A stretch of 64,000 nt of DNA. Source: Clusia tigrina. Taxonomy: Eukaryota > Arthropoda > Insecta > Diptera > Clusiidae. Shown piece after piece: positions 41,541 to 52,053 of this stretch. The notes under the pieces are model-generated. The model was not told the origin of the DNA and searched no databases. It was given only the letters and a program-made list of their open reading frames with translations. The number at the start of each line of letters is the position of its first letter. The stretch's first letter is position 1. A program made the translations under genes and the position numbers. Location: assembly GCA_920105625.2 (NCBI GenBank), contig OV050030.1:67795807-67859806 (forward strand), given 5' to 3'.

Positions 41541-44525
41541 CAGGCAATGCTTCACCACACCTGGCCCACTACCCCCACCCAGATTAGCCCAAAGTCGGTA
41601 CTGCTAGGTACCGCCATAGTACATATTGTCCACAACGGTAGCTCATACGTGGCGAGAGCACTCATTGATTCGGGATCCGAGGCAACTTTAATCACAGAAC
41701 GATTACTACGACAACTTCATTTGCCAGTGAAATCAGCAAACGCTGAAATCTCAGGATTAACAAATGTAGTATCGGAAAAGGCATCCAAGTCCTGCAATTT
41801 CGTGCTGGTATCCCCTATTAATCCTCAAATTGGCATTCCAGCCAACGCCTTGGTATTGGCCCAGTTAACAGGCGATTTGCCCACACTACAGCTCGACCCA
41901 TCCAACTGTGCGCACCTTCAAGACCTACAGCTAGCTGACTCAGCTCCGTACCCTCAACGTATCGATGTCCTACTCGGCGCCGATCTATATCCCAGTATAA
42001 TATTAGGCGGCATCCGCCGGAAGGTGGCTGGGTCACTTATAGCACAGGAAACAGTTTTCGGATGGATCCTCACGGGACCAATGCCAACGGAACCGGTCGC
42101 CTCCTTCACAACCAACGTCTCCTATAAACAACACGTATCCACAGAGTAACAAGTGGCCCAATTTTGGGAAATAGAAGAGCCGCCGAAGTAACATTTTACG
42201 ACCCCGGCGGACAAATATTGTGAAAATTATTTCCTCAAAACCACTCGCCGAGCTGGGGACGGCCCCTTTATTGTTTCATTGCCCTTCAAACAGGACATCG
42301 AACCCAAGTCCGCTCTAGGTCCATCCCGACATATAGCATTCAGTCAATTCCTTCGAAATGAAGCAATACTCAACAAGAATCCAACCCTAAAGTCCCAGTA
42401 TGATACCGTACTTCAAGAGTACCAAAACCTCCACCATATGGTAAGAATCCCAGCAAAAGACTCTTCCACCAACCCTTATTACCATCATGCAGTCCTTAAA
42501 CCAGATAGCACCACCACCAAGGTGCGAGTAGTCTTCAACGCCTCGCAACCCTCCACTAATGGAATGAGCCTCAATAGCTTATTGCTCACCGGCCCTGTGT
42601 TGCAAGCAGACTTAACCCAGTTGATCATCAAATAGCGGACCTTTCGATATGTATTCAATGGCGATATACAACAAATGTATCGCCAAATTTGGATCGACCC
42701 CTCCCAGACCCAATTTCAGCGAATCCTATTCCGTCCCTGCCCCTCACAATCCGTGTGCAATTATGAGTTACAAACAGTCAATTTTGGCGTAAACTTTACT
42801 CCCTACTTAGCCATCCTTTCATCAACTTTCTGATTAAGTACGATTTAAATAGCCAATAGCATCCAAAGTACTACGAGAAGATATGTATGTCGATGATGCT
42901 CTAGTAGGGACCCACGATATCCCAACAGCTCGAAAAACACGTGATGAGCTAATCGCAGCCCTCCACTCAGCGGGCTTCTCACTGCGAAAATAGACAAGCA
43001 ATTTCGAACATTTCCTCGATGACCTCCCCATAGAGCATCTACTCCATGAACAATTTTTAAAATTCGAAGAAACTAGTGTTACACGCACCCTGGAGATCCG
43101 ATGGAAGCTCGATCAGATGAATACTATTCTCACGTTAACAAACCAATCATAGCCACGGCCTACACCAAGCGCCAAGTATTATCCTCCATTGCTCAATTAT
43201 TCGATCCAGCGGGATGGCTGGCCCCAGTGATAGTTACAGCCAAAATTCGTATGCAACAAATATGGCTAGATAAGGTTGATTGGGATGATAATGTCACTCC
43301 ACCAAGACTGTACAAATGGAAACTATTCCTGGAACAATATCACCACCTGTCCGCAATGCGTATCCCGCAGTGGAGCCGCACCATCCCAGACAACGAAATT
43401 GAACTCCATGCATTCTGTAATGCATCCCAACTAGCTTACGCAACAGCGGTATACGTCCGCACCCGACACGGCCCATCCCTCTCATCGTCCCTACTTATAG
43501 CCAAAACACTAGTAGCACCAGTTCAAACCGTACCTCTACCCTGGTTGGAACTCTGAGGAGCCACACTATTGGCAGACGTTGTGCAACCCATACTTCAACA
43601 ACTAAATGTGTCACCCCAGCAATTACATTTGCTGGACTGACTCCACGATTGTACTCGAGTGACTGCAAAAGCCTCCGTGTTCATGGAACACCTTCGTTGC
43701 TGATCGAGTCTCCAAAATCAGTGAACTCGTAGATATTCAAAACTGGCATCACGTGGAGTCCAACGACAACCCAGTTGATTTAGCCAGCCGCGGAATTTCA
43801 GCTGAATCACTGTTACACAATACCCTCTGGTGGACGGGACCATCCTGGCTATATCCTAACGAGCAAACACACTACGGCACAAGGAACGAATGTAAGTCGG
43901 TCCGAACCCATTTCCCCTATTTCACTCCATATGACGACCTGCTATCCCGTTTTTCTTCACTTCCTCGCGCTTTACGAGTAATGTGTTACTTGCGCCGTTT
44001 TCGACAGCACGCCCAACCCCACCCCCACACACAGTATACAATACATACGAATACAAGGTCCGAAATAGAAGTCGTCAAGCAACGACTAATACTAATTGCT
44101 CAGCAAGTTTATTACCCGTTGGAGTATAGCGCACTGAATAAAACCCAATCGCATCCAATAGCACTATCCTATCACTGAACCCCTTTTTACATTCCGATCA
44201 ATTGTTGTGAGTAGGAGGCCGGTTGTCCTTCGATACACAACTACCCTTCGATGAGAGGCATCCCATCATCCTCCCCTACAATTTTTATCTATCAATTGTC
44301 ACTCCATGGGGGAAACCAACTCAGACTCCTAAGACTTCAGTATTGGATCCCCAAGGCCAAAAACCTCATCAAGACGACCATACACCAATGCAAGGTATGT
44401 GTATTAGACAAAAAAAGACAGGCGACCCAAATAATGGCAGCACTCCCCATGGATAGGACAGCATATGCAAGCGATTTTACAACGACAGGCATCGATTTCG
44501 CCGGCCCCGTGGAAGCACGAGCAAA
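41540..44525 (+). pseudogene. pol: BEL/Pao pol (protease, RT, RNase H, integrase start), broken
   Basis: Protease: VARALIDSGSEATLITERLL near 41650-41705, then LLGADLYPSIILGG and QETVFGWILTG, the DUF1758 signature. RT: GPSRHIAFSQFLRNE near 42315, KVRVVFNASQPS near 42520-42555, NGDIQQMYRQ near 42658-42690 and the Y-V-D-D box at 42886-42897. The A17-like stretch (TKRQVLSSIAQLFDPAGWLAP) is near 43160-43225. In RNase H, FCNAS near 43410-43430 has Asn where Asp is expected. WHHVESNDNPVDLASRGIS is near 43745-43800. Integrase shows H...C..C remnants (near 44355-44410) and GIDFAGP near 44490, then ends. About eight stops or frameshifts; the 42640-43100 section is the worst. Confidence 0.82.
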
Positions 44526-44950
44526 GTCGTCAGCGCGGCTACTGTTATAACTGTCTATCCACCTCCCATCGCGCACTGCATTGTACCAGCAACTTCCGGT
44601 GCCGCGTGTGTCATTCGGAACACTACACACTTCTACATCCAGAGGACGCTAACCCCTTCACGGCGAGCATGCCATACTTCCCCCGCACCTCCGGACCGCA
44701 AGGAAAGAAATCCCCCTGAATTCACCCCTCTAAACCCCTAGTGCCAGCAACTTCAGTTGCACCCGACATCCCAAAACTAATGCTCCACCCCACGTGACCG
44801 CAACTCCTGTTGCGCCCTATACTAACCATCTCCGCATTAATCAACTCCCAAACATCCTTCCCATATTACGGCCGCGATGACATAATTTTCCTAGCCCACG
44901 CACCTCCCACACCTCTCTACCAAGTTGCAATCCTTGCAAGGCGGGCGGTA
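44518..44950 (+). pseudogene. gag: BEL/Pao gag C-terminal fragment joined to the integrase stub
   Basis: From about 44518 the frame encodes a BEL gag zinc-knuckle region (RGYCYNCLSTSHRALHC, then CRVCHSEHYTLLH). It stops at 44717-44719 and leads through C-rich non-coding text to an LTR. This is gag sequence downstream of pol, so two BEL copies were joined here. The following bases contain GTGCCAGCAACTTCAGTTGC and a similar GTGACCGCAACTCCTGTTGC, a short imperfect repeat reminiscent of the array at 39781. Confidence 0.7.
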
Positions 44951-45286
44951 TGTTCTCGCTGTGAACCTGGAAAATAGAGCCACTACCGCTGGTCGCTACC
45001 CGGTGCGAGCGTCACCATGTCTCGCCTCTCATTTCGGAGAGCGGGATGCTGCGGAGAGAGTTCCCCAGACTATGTTCGTGGTCGATCGGCTCTAGCAGCT
45101 TATGAGCTGCCCCACGAGTGAACGCTCGCTCTCTTGCTTTTCAACCTCCGTGCGAACACACATCGGTCGCCAAGCTTCCATAAATTGAAAATTATATTGT
45201 GAAATTCCTGACTTAATAAATTAAAACTTTGATTGTGAATTTAACTTTATTGAGAATATTTATATCCTTATATCATTGTGAAAACA
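44951..45286 (+). repeat. Probable BEL-type 3' LTR
   Basis: TGTTCTCGCT...GTGAAAACA gives TGTT/AACA termini over 336 bp, preceded by a purine-rich GCAAGGCGGGCGG. It includes AATAAATT-type signals near 45214. No second copy is present in the window, so the call rests on the ends and position. Confidence 0.45.
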
Positions 45287-45317
45287 CCCCTTCAATTAAA
45301 ATCAGTGCGCACAGATA

Positions 45318-46970
45318 AACAGACAATGAATATGTTAAAGCAGTAGAAACGATAAAAACTTTGATCATTAAAGATCCGATCTTGAAGTTTCCCGATTATA
45401 ATAAGAAATTTGTGCTCACAACTGACGCATCATATTTCGCAACGGGAGCAGTTTTAAGTCAGGAAGGACATCCCATTTGTTTTGGTAGTCGGACCTTCAA
45501 AGAACAGGAAGCTAACTATTCGACTACAGAAAAAAAGTTATTGGCCATAGTATGGTCAACAAAATACTTTCGCCCTTACTTATACGGAATACAATTTTTG
45601 ATCAATAGCGATCATAGGCCTTTGCAGTGGCTTCACAATTTGAAATAACCCAATGCAAAATTGCAGCGTTGGAAAATTAAACTAAACGAATATGATTTCG
45701 ATATTAAATACATCCCAGCAAAGGAAAATCATGACGCAGATGCATTGTCAAGAGCAAAAATAGAATGCTGTCATAATAATGAAATAGCATTTGACCAAGT
45801 TACAATTCATTCTGCGGACCAAGATAATTCAGATTTTAATGGAATTTCTGAAAGACCTTTAAATACATTTAAAAGACAATTTGTGTTCAAAAAATTTGAG
45901 AACAATATTAAAGAATTTCAAAAAAATTTTAATTTTACACGCGAATGGCAATAAATTATTCTTCAATGACTGTAGAATTTGCCAAAAATATTATTTTAGA
46001 AAAGTTAGCAGGAAGAACCAGTTGTGTTTATTTTGAATGCGATGAAGATTTTATTAAATTTCAATATGTGTTTTCACGATTAGTTAGACAAACTCGCGCA
46101 AATAGAATCTATAGGGCAACAACAATTTTAGAAGATGTAACTTCTTACGACAGTTTCAAAGAAATAATTTTGAAAATTCATTTAAAGGCCTTCATCAAGG
46201 CATTGATAAAATTCAATATGAATTCAGAAAAAATTACTACTAACCAAATTACGTTTCTGAAATATCGAATATAATCAACAGCTATGATATTTGCAATGAA
46301 TGCAAGAACGATCACGTCAAAGCAAAAATGCCCTTTAAAGTAACCCCACCATGCTACGAAACAAAGGAAAAATTTGTTACAGATATATGGAAATGGGACA
46401 AGAATTCATATCTAACGTGCATTGACATATTTTCAAAATTATGGTAGAAAAATAGATCATTCTAATTGGTTAGAAGCTAAGAGAGCATTATTAAGAAAAA
46501 TTAATTCAATGGGTCCTCCCAAAAAAATTAAAACAGATCAAGATAGTGGAATGGTTAAAGGGTCTACACAGAAATTGAAATCACGACGGTATAGCCGATA
46601 TCGAAAGACTATACAAAACATTAAATGAAAAATTGCGTATTATTATTACATCGCAAAATAAAGAGCTTCAACATCAAGCAACCGAACAAACTATTTTTAC
46701 TTATAATCACACAGTAATTCATTCAGTAATGGGTCAAACTCCGTAAAATATATTTTTTAATAAACAACAACCAACTAAAGATACCCATGCAGAAAAGGAA
46801 CGCAGAATAGGAAACATTAACAGAAACAGAAAGGAATACTATATTGATACTTATTTCGTTCACGCAGAAAACTCCAGGAAAAGATTAGATAAAAAAGCAA
46901 ATCAAATAGGAATAGAATTTCCAAAAAATATAAAACCCATTTTAAGCGTAAAAAGAAATTAATACTACTA
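45318..46970 (+). pseudogene. pol: Errantivirus E2 pol remnant (RNase H and integrase)
   Basis: The frame from 45325 gives a connection segment, then RNase [17 protein letters not shown] near 45418, [16 protein letters not shown] near 45520 and [12 protein letters not shown], with a stop at 45646. The tail ([15 protein letters not shown]) is near 45710. The integrase zinc-binding region is KGLHQGIDKI with CNECKND further on (46190-46310), with a stop between. Core motifs are CIDIFSKL near 46425 and KTDQDSGM near 46530-46555. A glutamate-bearing segment and FTYNHTVIHSVMGQTP follow (46680-46745). The C-terminal part fades by ~46970. At least five lesions. Confidence 0.8.
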
Positions 46971-47027
46971 ATCATTCTAGGAACGGAGGGGAGGCTGAGG
47001 AAAACCATCAAGATTCCAATTTACATA

Positions 47028-48127
47028 ATGGCAATATTTCTATTATTAATGCAAGTACCACAGTCGATCAACCAATCTATTCAAGTGAACAAAATTGAAA
47101 GTGACCACGGATATCGTCTAACTGAACAAGGTAGATTTAATCAAGCTACTAATTTTACTAATAAAATATTATCTATTAACAAACAGAAATAGAGGAAGCA
47201 TACCAAAAACTTGATCGAGAATGCACTGCAAACGAATATTTGCAAACTAATTTTATTAAACGATATAGAAATTTAGCGAGTAAAGAGAGAGAAATGTTTC
47301 ATATCGGACATAGAAGAGGTCTTTTTAATGCAATAGGTAGTTGTTTAAAATGTTTATTTGGCACTCTTGACGAAAGTGATAAAGAGAGCATACAAGCCAC
47401 ATTAAAGGAGATTCAGAAAAATCAAATAAGCACAGAGGAAATCCATTCAATTATACAACATGTAAACGAAGAGAACAAAATTCTCAACGAACTTAAAAAC
47501 GCAACAAACATCCTACAAAATAAATTAGCAATGAAACTAGTAACAGATTCTTTTTTAAATAACGTTAAAAGCTTTTTAGAACATGTACAGGATTTACAAT
47601 TAGGATTACAATTAGCCAGAGTAGGTATAATTAACACTAAATTTATTGATTTAGAAACAATAAGTAAAATCAGTTCCAATCAATTCGAAGATATTAAAAC
47701 TTCTATTTGGAAGCAGAAAGAAATTCTACATTTGGTAATGTCCATACCCCAAGAAATCAAAACATTTCCAATTATTAAGATTTTCCCAATTCCTAACAAA
47801 CAAAATTTTGAATTGAAATTAGATCCACATCAAGAATTGGTTTTAATTAATGAAAAATTATATAACATTCGTAATCAAAAACTATTTGCCGAAGAAAAGG
47901 AATGTATTAAAAATTTACTAAACAACTTCAAAACCAAATGCGAATACAAGAAAAATTACCAATCCATCATTCAATATTTTCCACAAAATATTATCATTAC
48001 AAAAAATATAATTGAATCAAATTTAAAATACAATTGTAAAAATATTAAATTTAATGTTAAAGGCAACAATATAAGTAATATTATTAACTATATACTATGT
48101 TTATGTTCAATCAAAAACATAGAATAA
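47028..48127 (+). pseudogene. env: Errantivirus E2 env, one visible frameshift
   Basis: The ATG at 47028 opens a hydrophobic signal-like start (MAIFLLLMQVP). One frameshift near 47190 leads into the frame that stays open to 48127. A basic, furin-like R-x-x-R site is followed by GLFNAIGSCLKCLFGTLD near 47310-47365, which is the F-protein-type fusion region. Downstream heptads (residues ~60-130 of the second frame) could form a coiled coil. The end near NYILCLCSIKN is shorter than usual; a clear transmembrane anchor is not seen. It is the least damaged gene of this element. Confidence 0.8.
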
Positions 48128-48307
48128 TAATTTATATGACAAAACTGTTAAATTTGAAAACACAAAAATTACTTCATTAAATATTTAAAAAAAAAATCTT
48201 TATAACAATAATTCTATTCTTTAAATGTTTTTGTGTTGGTTGCAGAAATGTTTCTTAAAAGTTATTCAATAAATACCCGAGGTCGCGAATTCTTTTATGC
48301 GCGAAGG

Positions 48308-48645
48308 AGTGACATATCATGTTACTGTGTGTGAATTTTCAAGATAAGAAATTCACACAGTAAAGAAAATCAGAAGTCAGCAGTTTTTACGCTAACAGGC
48401 AGCAACCAAAACGACAGCAACCATTAGTAACACATAATGTAGCTTTAAAAAAAGCTTTTATAAGCCACAAATCAAAACTTTGATGTTGTACTGAATTAGA
48501 ACTTATAAGCAAACAGAAGATTCAGAATAAATTTAACATTCGAACAACGAAGTTTGACTTTATTTATTTTCAAAAATATTATTTGTGTTTTAATATTTTT
48601 TGTTCTTTAAGAAATTAGAGTACAGCATGTTGGAAACTGGAAATT
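48308..48645 (+). repeat. 3' LTR of E2
   Basis: Starts AGTGACATAT directly after a purine-rich GCGAAGG. It ends GGAAATT at 48645, before TATATATATTT. The end is supported by the minus-strand remnant at 11171, which stops at the same base next to TA repeats. Length 338 bp. Confidence 0.65.
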
Positions 48646-48807
48646 TATATATATTTTTTTTAAAGAATATATTTAATTGGCGGGGGAAAAGAGTTTAGGA
48701 AACAATTAAAACATGACGTAGATACGGCTATGGAAAGTGTGAGATTGTAATGGATTTTTAAATATAGTGGAAGAAGACAAAATCATGTCGGAAAATTAAA
48801 GAGGACA

Positions 48808-50108
48808 TACAGTTTGTCAAGAAAGTGTTTTGACAAAGTAAAAAATTCGTTAATTAGATTTTCTCGGTACATAATATAGTACTTCTTTATACTTTTGATT
48901 AATTTTTTAATTCATTTCATTTAATTAATGTATTTACTAATGAACAGACACAACAAAAATACTAATATTAAGATTCAGAAACAAAATCTATCTAACACTT
49001 TTTTGGAATTATAAAGACCCACATACTTACCAAATGTGCCATATATTTTGGATCAATATCTTGGAAAAATTTGAAGTACGGTTATCAATATTGAACCCAC
49101 AATGATCTGTGGTGTTTAACAAAAAACGTTTGAAAATATCTAAATATTGTTTTGCAACCTTTTTATTCTCTATGAATTCTAGCTCTCCTACTCCTTTACT
49201 GGATATGCACCCCGATACCATGGCAGAAAGTTTGCCGAATATAAATATTGGAACATAATATAAAAATGTTTCGATTTTCCAATGCGTTTAGCGGTTGTCG
49301 CCACATTCTATTATGCCCACCATTATAGTAAAGTATGATTTTGGTCTCATCGAAAAATATAGCGTCATCCCAATAGTCATTCGGTTTGACAAAGTACATC
49401 CTAGTGAAAGACAATCACTTTTCAATGTATTGTGTTGAAAGCATTGGTTTTTGTAGAGCAACTCTTGACATATACTTGAACTTTATCAGGACCTGCCTAA
49501 CTGTTTCGTAGGTAACCGCAATATCACATTCTTCTCTGAGTTGACTTGAAAGGGTTCTCGTAGAAATATGCGAATTTTCCACTCATTTCCTTGCCAAAAT
49601 GCGTTCTGCTCTATCTGATATTTTGTGCGCACGGAAGTGCGAAGGTTTTGGTACCAGACTTTCTTTCTTTTTTACGCGATTTATCACATTATAAATAGTT
49701 AGCTGGTCAAAGGAAACATTTTTGACAAATCTTGGACACTTTTTCGATTGCGGTAGCTATAGTAAATCAACTGAGTCATATCAAAAGAAGTAATTTTACC
49801 AAGCATCATAAATTAACAACAATTTTGATAGAAATGCTGCATTGCATAAGCAAAGAACGGTAAATGCACTGCGCAGCTAAATTAGTGCTAAAGAGATTTG
49901 TAAGAACACTTTCTTGACAGCAAATTTTTTGACTATTATTGTTCTTGTTATGTTTTTTGTATCTTAAGTAAATATTTTTTTTTGTTTATACAGTGATTGA
50001 AAGAAATGAATCAAAAAAATTAAACAAAACAATAAAGAAGTACTGTATTACGAATAGGAGAAATCAAATTCACTTTTTTTTGTGAAAACACTTTCTTGAC
50101 AAACTGTA
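48808..50108 (-). mobile_element. Tc1-like DNA transposon with TA duplication
   Basis: Terminal inverted repeats CAGTTTGTCAAGAAAGTGTT TT (48810) and its mirror image ending at 50106 match over ~22 bases, and nearly to 28. They are flanked by TA on both sides (48808-48809, 50107-50108). The body is 1,297 bp, a normal Tc1 size. An additional AACACTTTCTTGACA copy lies ~185 bp inside the right end (49905-49919), suggesting an IR/DR arrangement. The transposase on the minus strand is broken. Confidence 0.9.
49027..49809 (-). pseudogene. Tc1-like transposase, broken
   Basis: Reading on the minus strand, the start near 49809 gives MLGKITSFDMTQLIYYSYRN, part of the N-terminal DNA-binding domain, with stops soon after. 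The DDE core appears in the frame ending at 49196: DAIFFDETKIILYYNGGHNR (second-Asp region), then MWRQPLNALENRN. A shift leads to VSGCISSKGVGELEFIENK, equivalent to the V-W-G-C-F-S-S-x-G-V-G block of Tc1 proteins, and to DIFKRFLLN. The final catalytic part near 49030 is unclear. Multiple stops and shifts; inactive. Confidence 0.8.
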
Positions 50109-50440
50109 CAAACTGTAAAAAATAACCGTTATTTTCAATTTTTTCAAAAAGTATTTATTTATTCATCAACAACTATCTTGTCCCCTTCAAAGTAATTCCC
50201 CACAGATATAATACACTTATGCCAGCGTTTTTTCCAATCCTCGAAACACTTCTGAAACGCTTTTTTTTGTATCGCCAACAGCTCCTGTTTCGATTTTTCT
50301 TTTATCTCCTCAATCGTAGCAAAACGCTTTCCTTTCATCGGTGTCTTCAGTTTTGGAAAGAGGAAAAAGTCAGCGGGGGCCAAGTCCGGTGAATACGGTG
50401 GTTGAGGCATGATGTGTGAGCTGGTGCGTTATCATGGTAG
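50109..50440 (-). pseudogene. Mariner transposase C-terminal fragment
   Basis: On the minus strand HDNAPAHTS (near 50432-50406) precedes, one frame off, PPYSPDLAPADFFLFPKLK (50400-50345). These hold the second and third Asp of the mariner D,D34D triad. The frame runs on through RFATIEEIKEKS, QKCFEDWKKRWHKC and GNYFEGDKIVV to the stop at 50159. A single-base frameshift separates the two motifs. Only the C-terminal third remains. It lies directly against the Tc1 right end. Confidence 0.85.
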
Positions 50441-50529
50441 GACATAGCTGGTAGGAATACTAGTGCTAATTGTAATTTATACTAGTTCAGAGGGGGTGCC
50501 TGAAAGGTTATTATGTAGTTATATACGAG

Positions 50530-50730
50530 AAAATTACAGCGTATAGGATGGATGTATACATATCAGGCTATAAGTAAATTTAAATAATATAAAGTAATTA
50601 GATGCAGCGCAAGACTTAGTCATGCAATTGACAATGTTTTCACATGCACGGGTTTATCTTTTATATTCTTGCTTATGTCAGATGGCCAAATAGTTTTGCC
50701 CGGAATTGAGCGAAAAAAAATTATTTATTT
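50530..50730 (+). repeat. Fragment of the gypsy family A 3' non-coding region
   Basis: TATACATATCAGGCTATAAG, AGTAAATTTAAATAA and TAGTCATGCAATTGACAA match 38330-38480 of A2 in the same orientation with ~15-20% difference by eye. There is no LTR or coding part. Confidence 0.65.
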
Positions 50731-50957
50731 ATAAAATAACCAGCTGTCGGCACATAAATTATTGTAATGTGTCTTATTGAGTGGACGTATTTGTTCTGTG
50801 CTAACGAGTTGAGAGCAGTTTTTGTACTATTTGTCAGAGATCTTGAGCTGTTAATTCGCCTACTAAAGCTTGAAATTGTGACTGAGTGTCGGTGTTTGTG
50901 TTGAGTTTTTTCTTTCTATATAGTCGATCTTAAATAAAGAGACCTGTTTTAACAAAA

Positions 50958-51830
50958 GTGTCATTGGCAACAAGACAGGCAGCACTAAGAAGAGAGAAAC
51001 AAAATTTGGCGCCACGTTTGCACTCAACACCAAATGCGCACAAAGCAACTCCAGATAGGCTCTCTGACTCTGGTTTGCTGGCTGCATGGGATGAGCGGCT
51101 GGTTAAGCTCGAAGAGAGCATTGTCACAAAACTTAACGGATCTGTGAAACTGCTTAAGGATCGGGTTATGCAGAAAATGAGTTGGCGGGTGAGTTTGTCC
51201 AATATCAAGAGAGATTTTAGGCAAATTTAGTCTAGAGTATAGGCAATTGAGCGATCCATTACGGAGGTTGAAACACTCAAGTCAAATGTGCACTCTCTAC
51301 AATCCCAAGTGGAACAATTTGAAGGTGATGCTGTCTCAATGGATATACTAATTAATGGAATACCTGAGACCGAGAGTGAGAGATTGGATGATACATTTGA
51401 TAAAATCTGTCAATCGGTCAAATGTGACCCGCCGCGGTTTCGGGAAGTATTCCGTCTGCGCTCGAACAGTAGCCAATCTCAAAACGGGGCTGTACCGGTT
51501 TTGGTGAGACTGCAAACGGCAGAACAAAGGAGTAATCTCTTTCGGGCTATTGCTGGGTTCTGCAGGGAGAAGAAGATATCCATCTTGCTCTCTGATATTG
51601 GGGTAGGCGGACAAACTCCCGTATTTGTACATGAGAGCCTAACTAAGAGCAATCGGGTAATTGTGCAGTATGCATCGAGGCTTTGGCGGCAGCGGCTGTT
51701 GACTTCTGCATTCTCCGTGCGAGGCATGACCTATGTTCGAGTGAATCGAGATTCTGAAGCGAAACTAGTTACGAGCAAAGAGGCCGTGGATTCGCTCGTT
51801 ATCGCACCAGCAGCTACTAATGTACAATAA
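50958..51830 (+). pseudogene. CR1-group ORF1 (coiled coil plus RRM-like), two in-frame TAG stops
   Basis: A 290-codon frame beginning at GTG (50958; an ATG is expected), MSLATRQAALRREKQN if read as a start. Residues 40-115 form charged heptads (DERLVKLEESIVTKLNGSVK ... VETLKSNVHSLQSQVEQFE), a trimer-type coiled coil. The RRM-like core starts with DILINGIPE near 51340. It continues with the basic RFREVFRLRSNS, VPVLVRLQTAEQRSNLFRA and a C-terminal domain. TAG stops sit at 51228 and 51240, twelve bases apart; the frame is otherwise intact to 51830. The role in the family is RNA binding and chaperoning. Confidence 0.8.
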
Positions 51831-52053
51831 TGTTGTCATTTCCATCATTCCTTATTCTTATTTCAAACTTAGATAGAAGTTTTATTTTTTTTTTTTTTAT
51901 TAATTTTTTCTTTTATATATTTTTAACTCTTTACTTTTCATATAGGTATATCTATTCTTCCATTTCTTTCTATACATTTATTTTGCTTTCTGTTGTTGTG
52001 GCTGCTTCTTATAACTATTTCGGGCTTTGAGCTGGTGGTGCTGGTGGTAATCA

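Larger units (their letters stand above)
40274..44525 (+). mobile_element. BEL/Pao LTR retrotransposon, inactive, integrase truncated
   Basis: Order gag, protease (DUF1758-type), RT, Pao-specific A17/RNase H region and the start of integrase, which is diagnostic of BEL/Pao. It ends abruptly near 44520 inside the integrase, where a gag zinc-knuckle segment of another BEL copy takes over. Many stops are present. The sequence is unusually C-rich on the plus strand compared with its neighbours. Confidence 0.85.
45318..48645 (+). mobile_element. Errantivirus E2, 5'-truncated (RNase H, integrase, env, 3' LTR)
   Basis: Begins inside the RT-RNase H connection and ends with a 3' LTR. The content (RNase H, zinc-binding integrase, F-type env) and the LTR start AGTGACATAT resemble the 17.6/297/TED branch of errantiviruses. 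It is joined to the BEL LTR within ~30 bp. gag, protease and most of the RT are missing. It is more A-rich than E1 and clearly a separate lineage. Confidence 0.82.
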
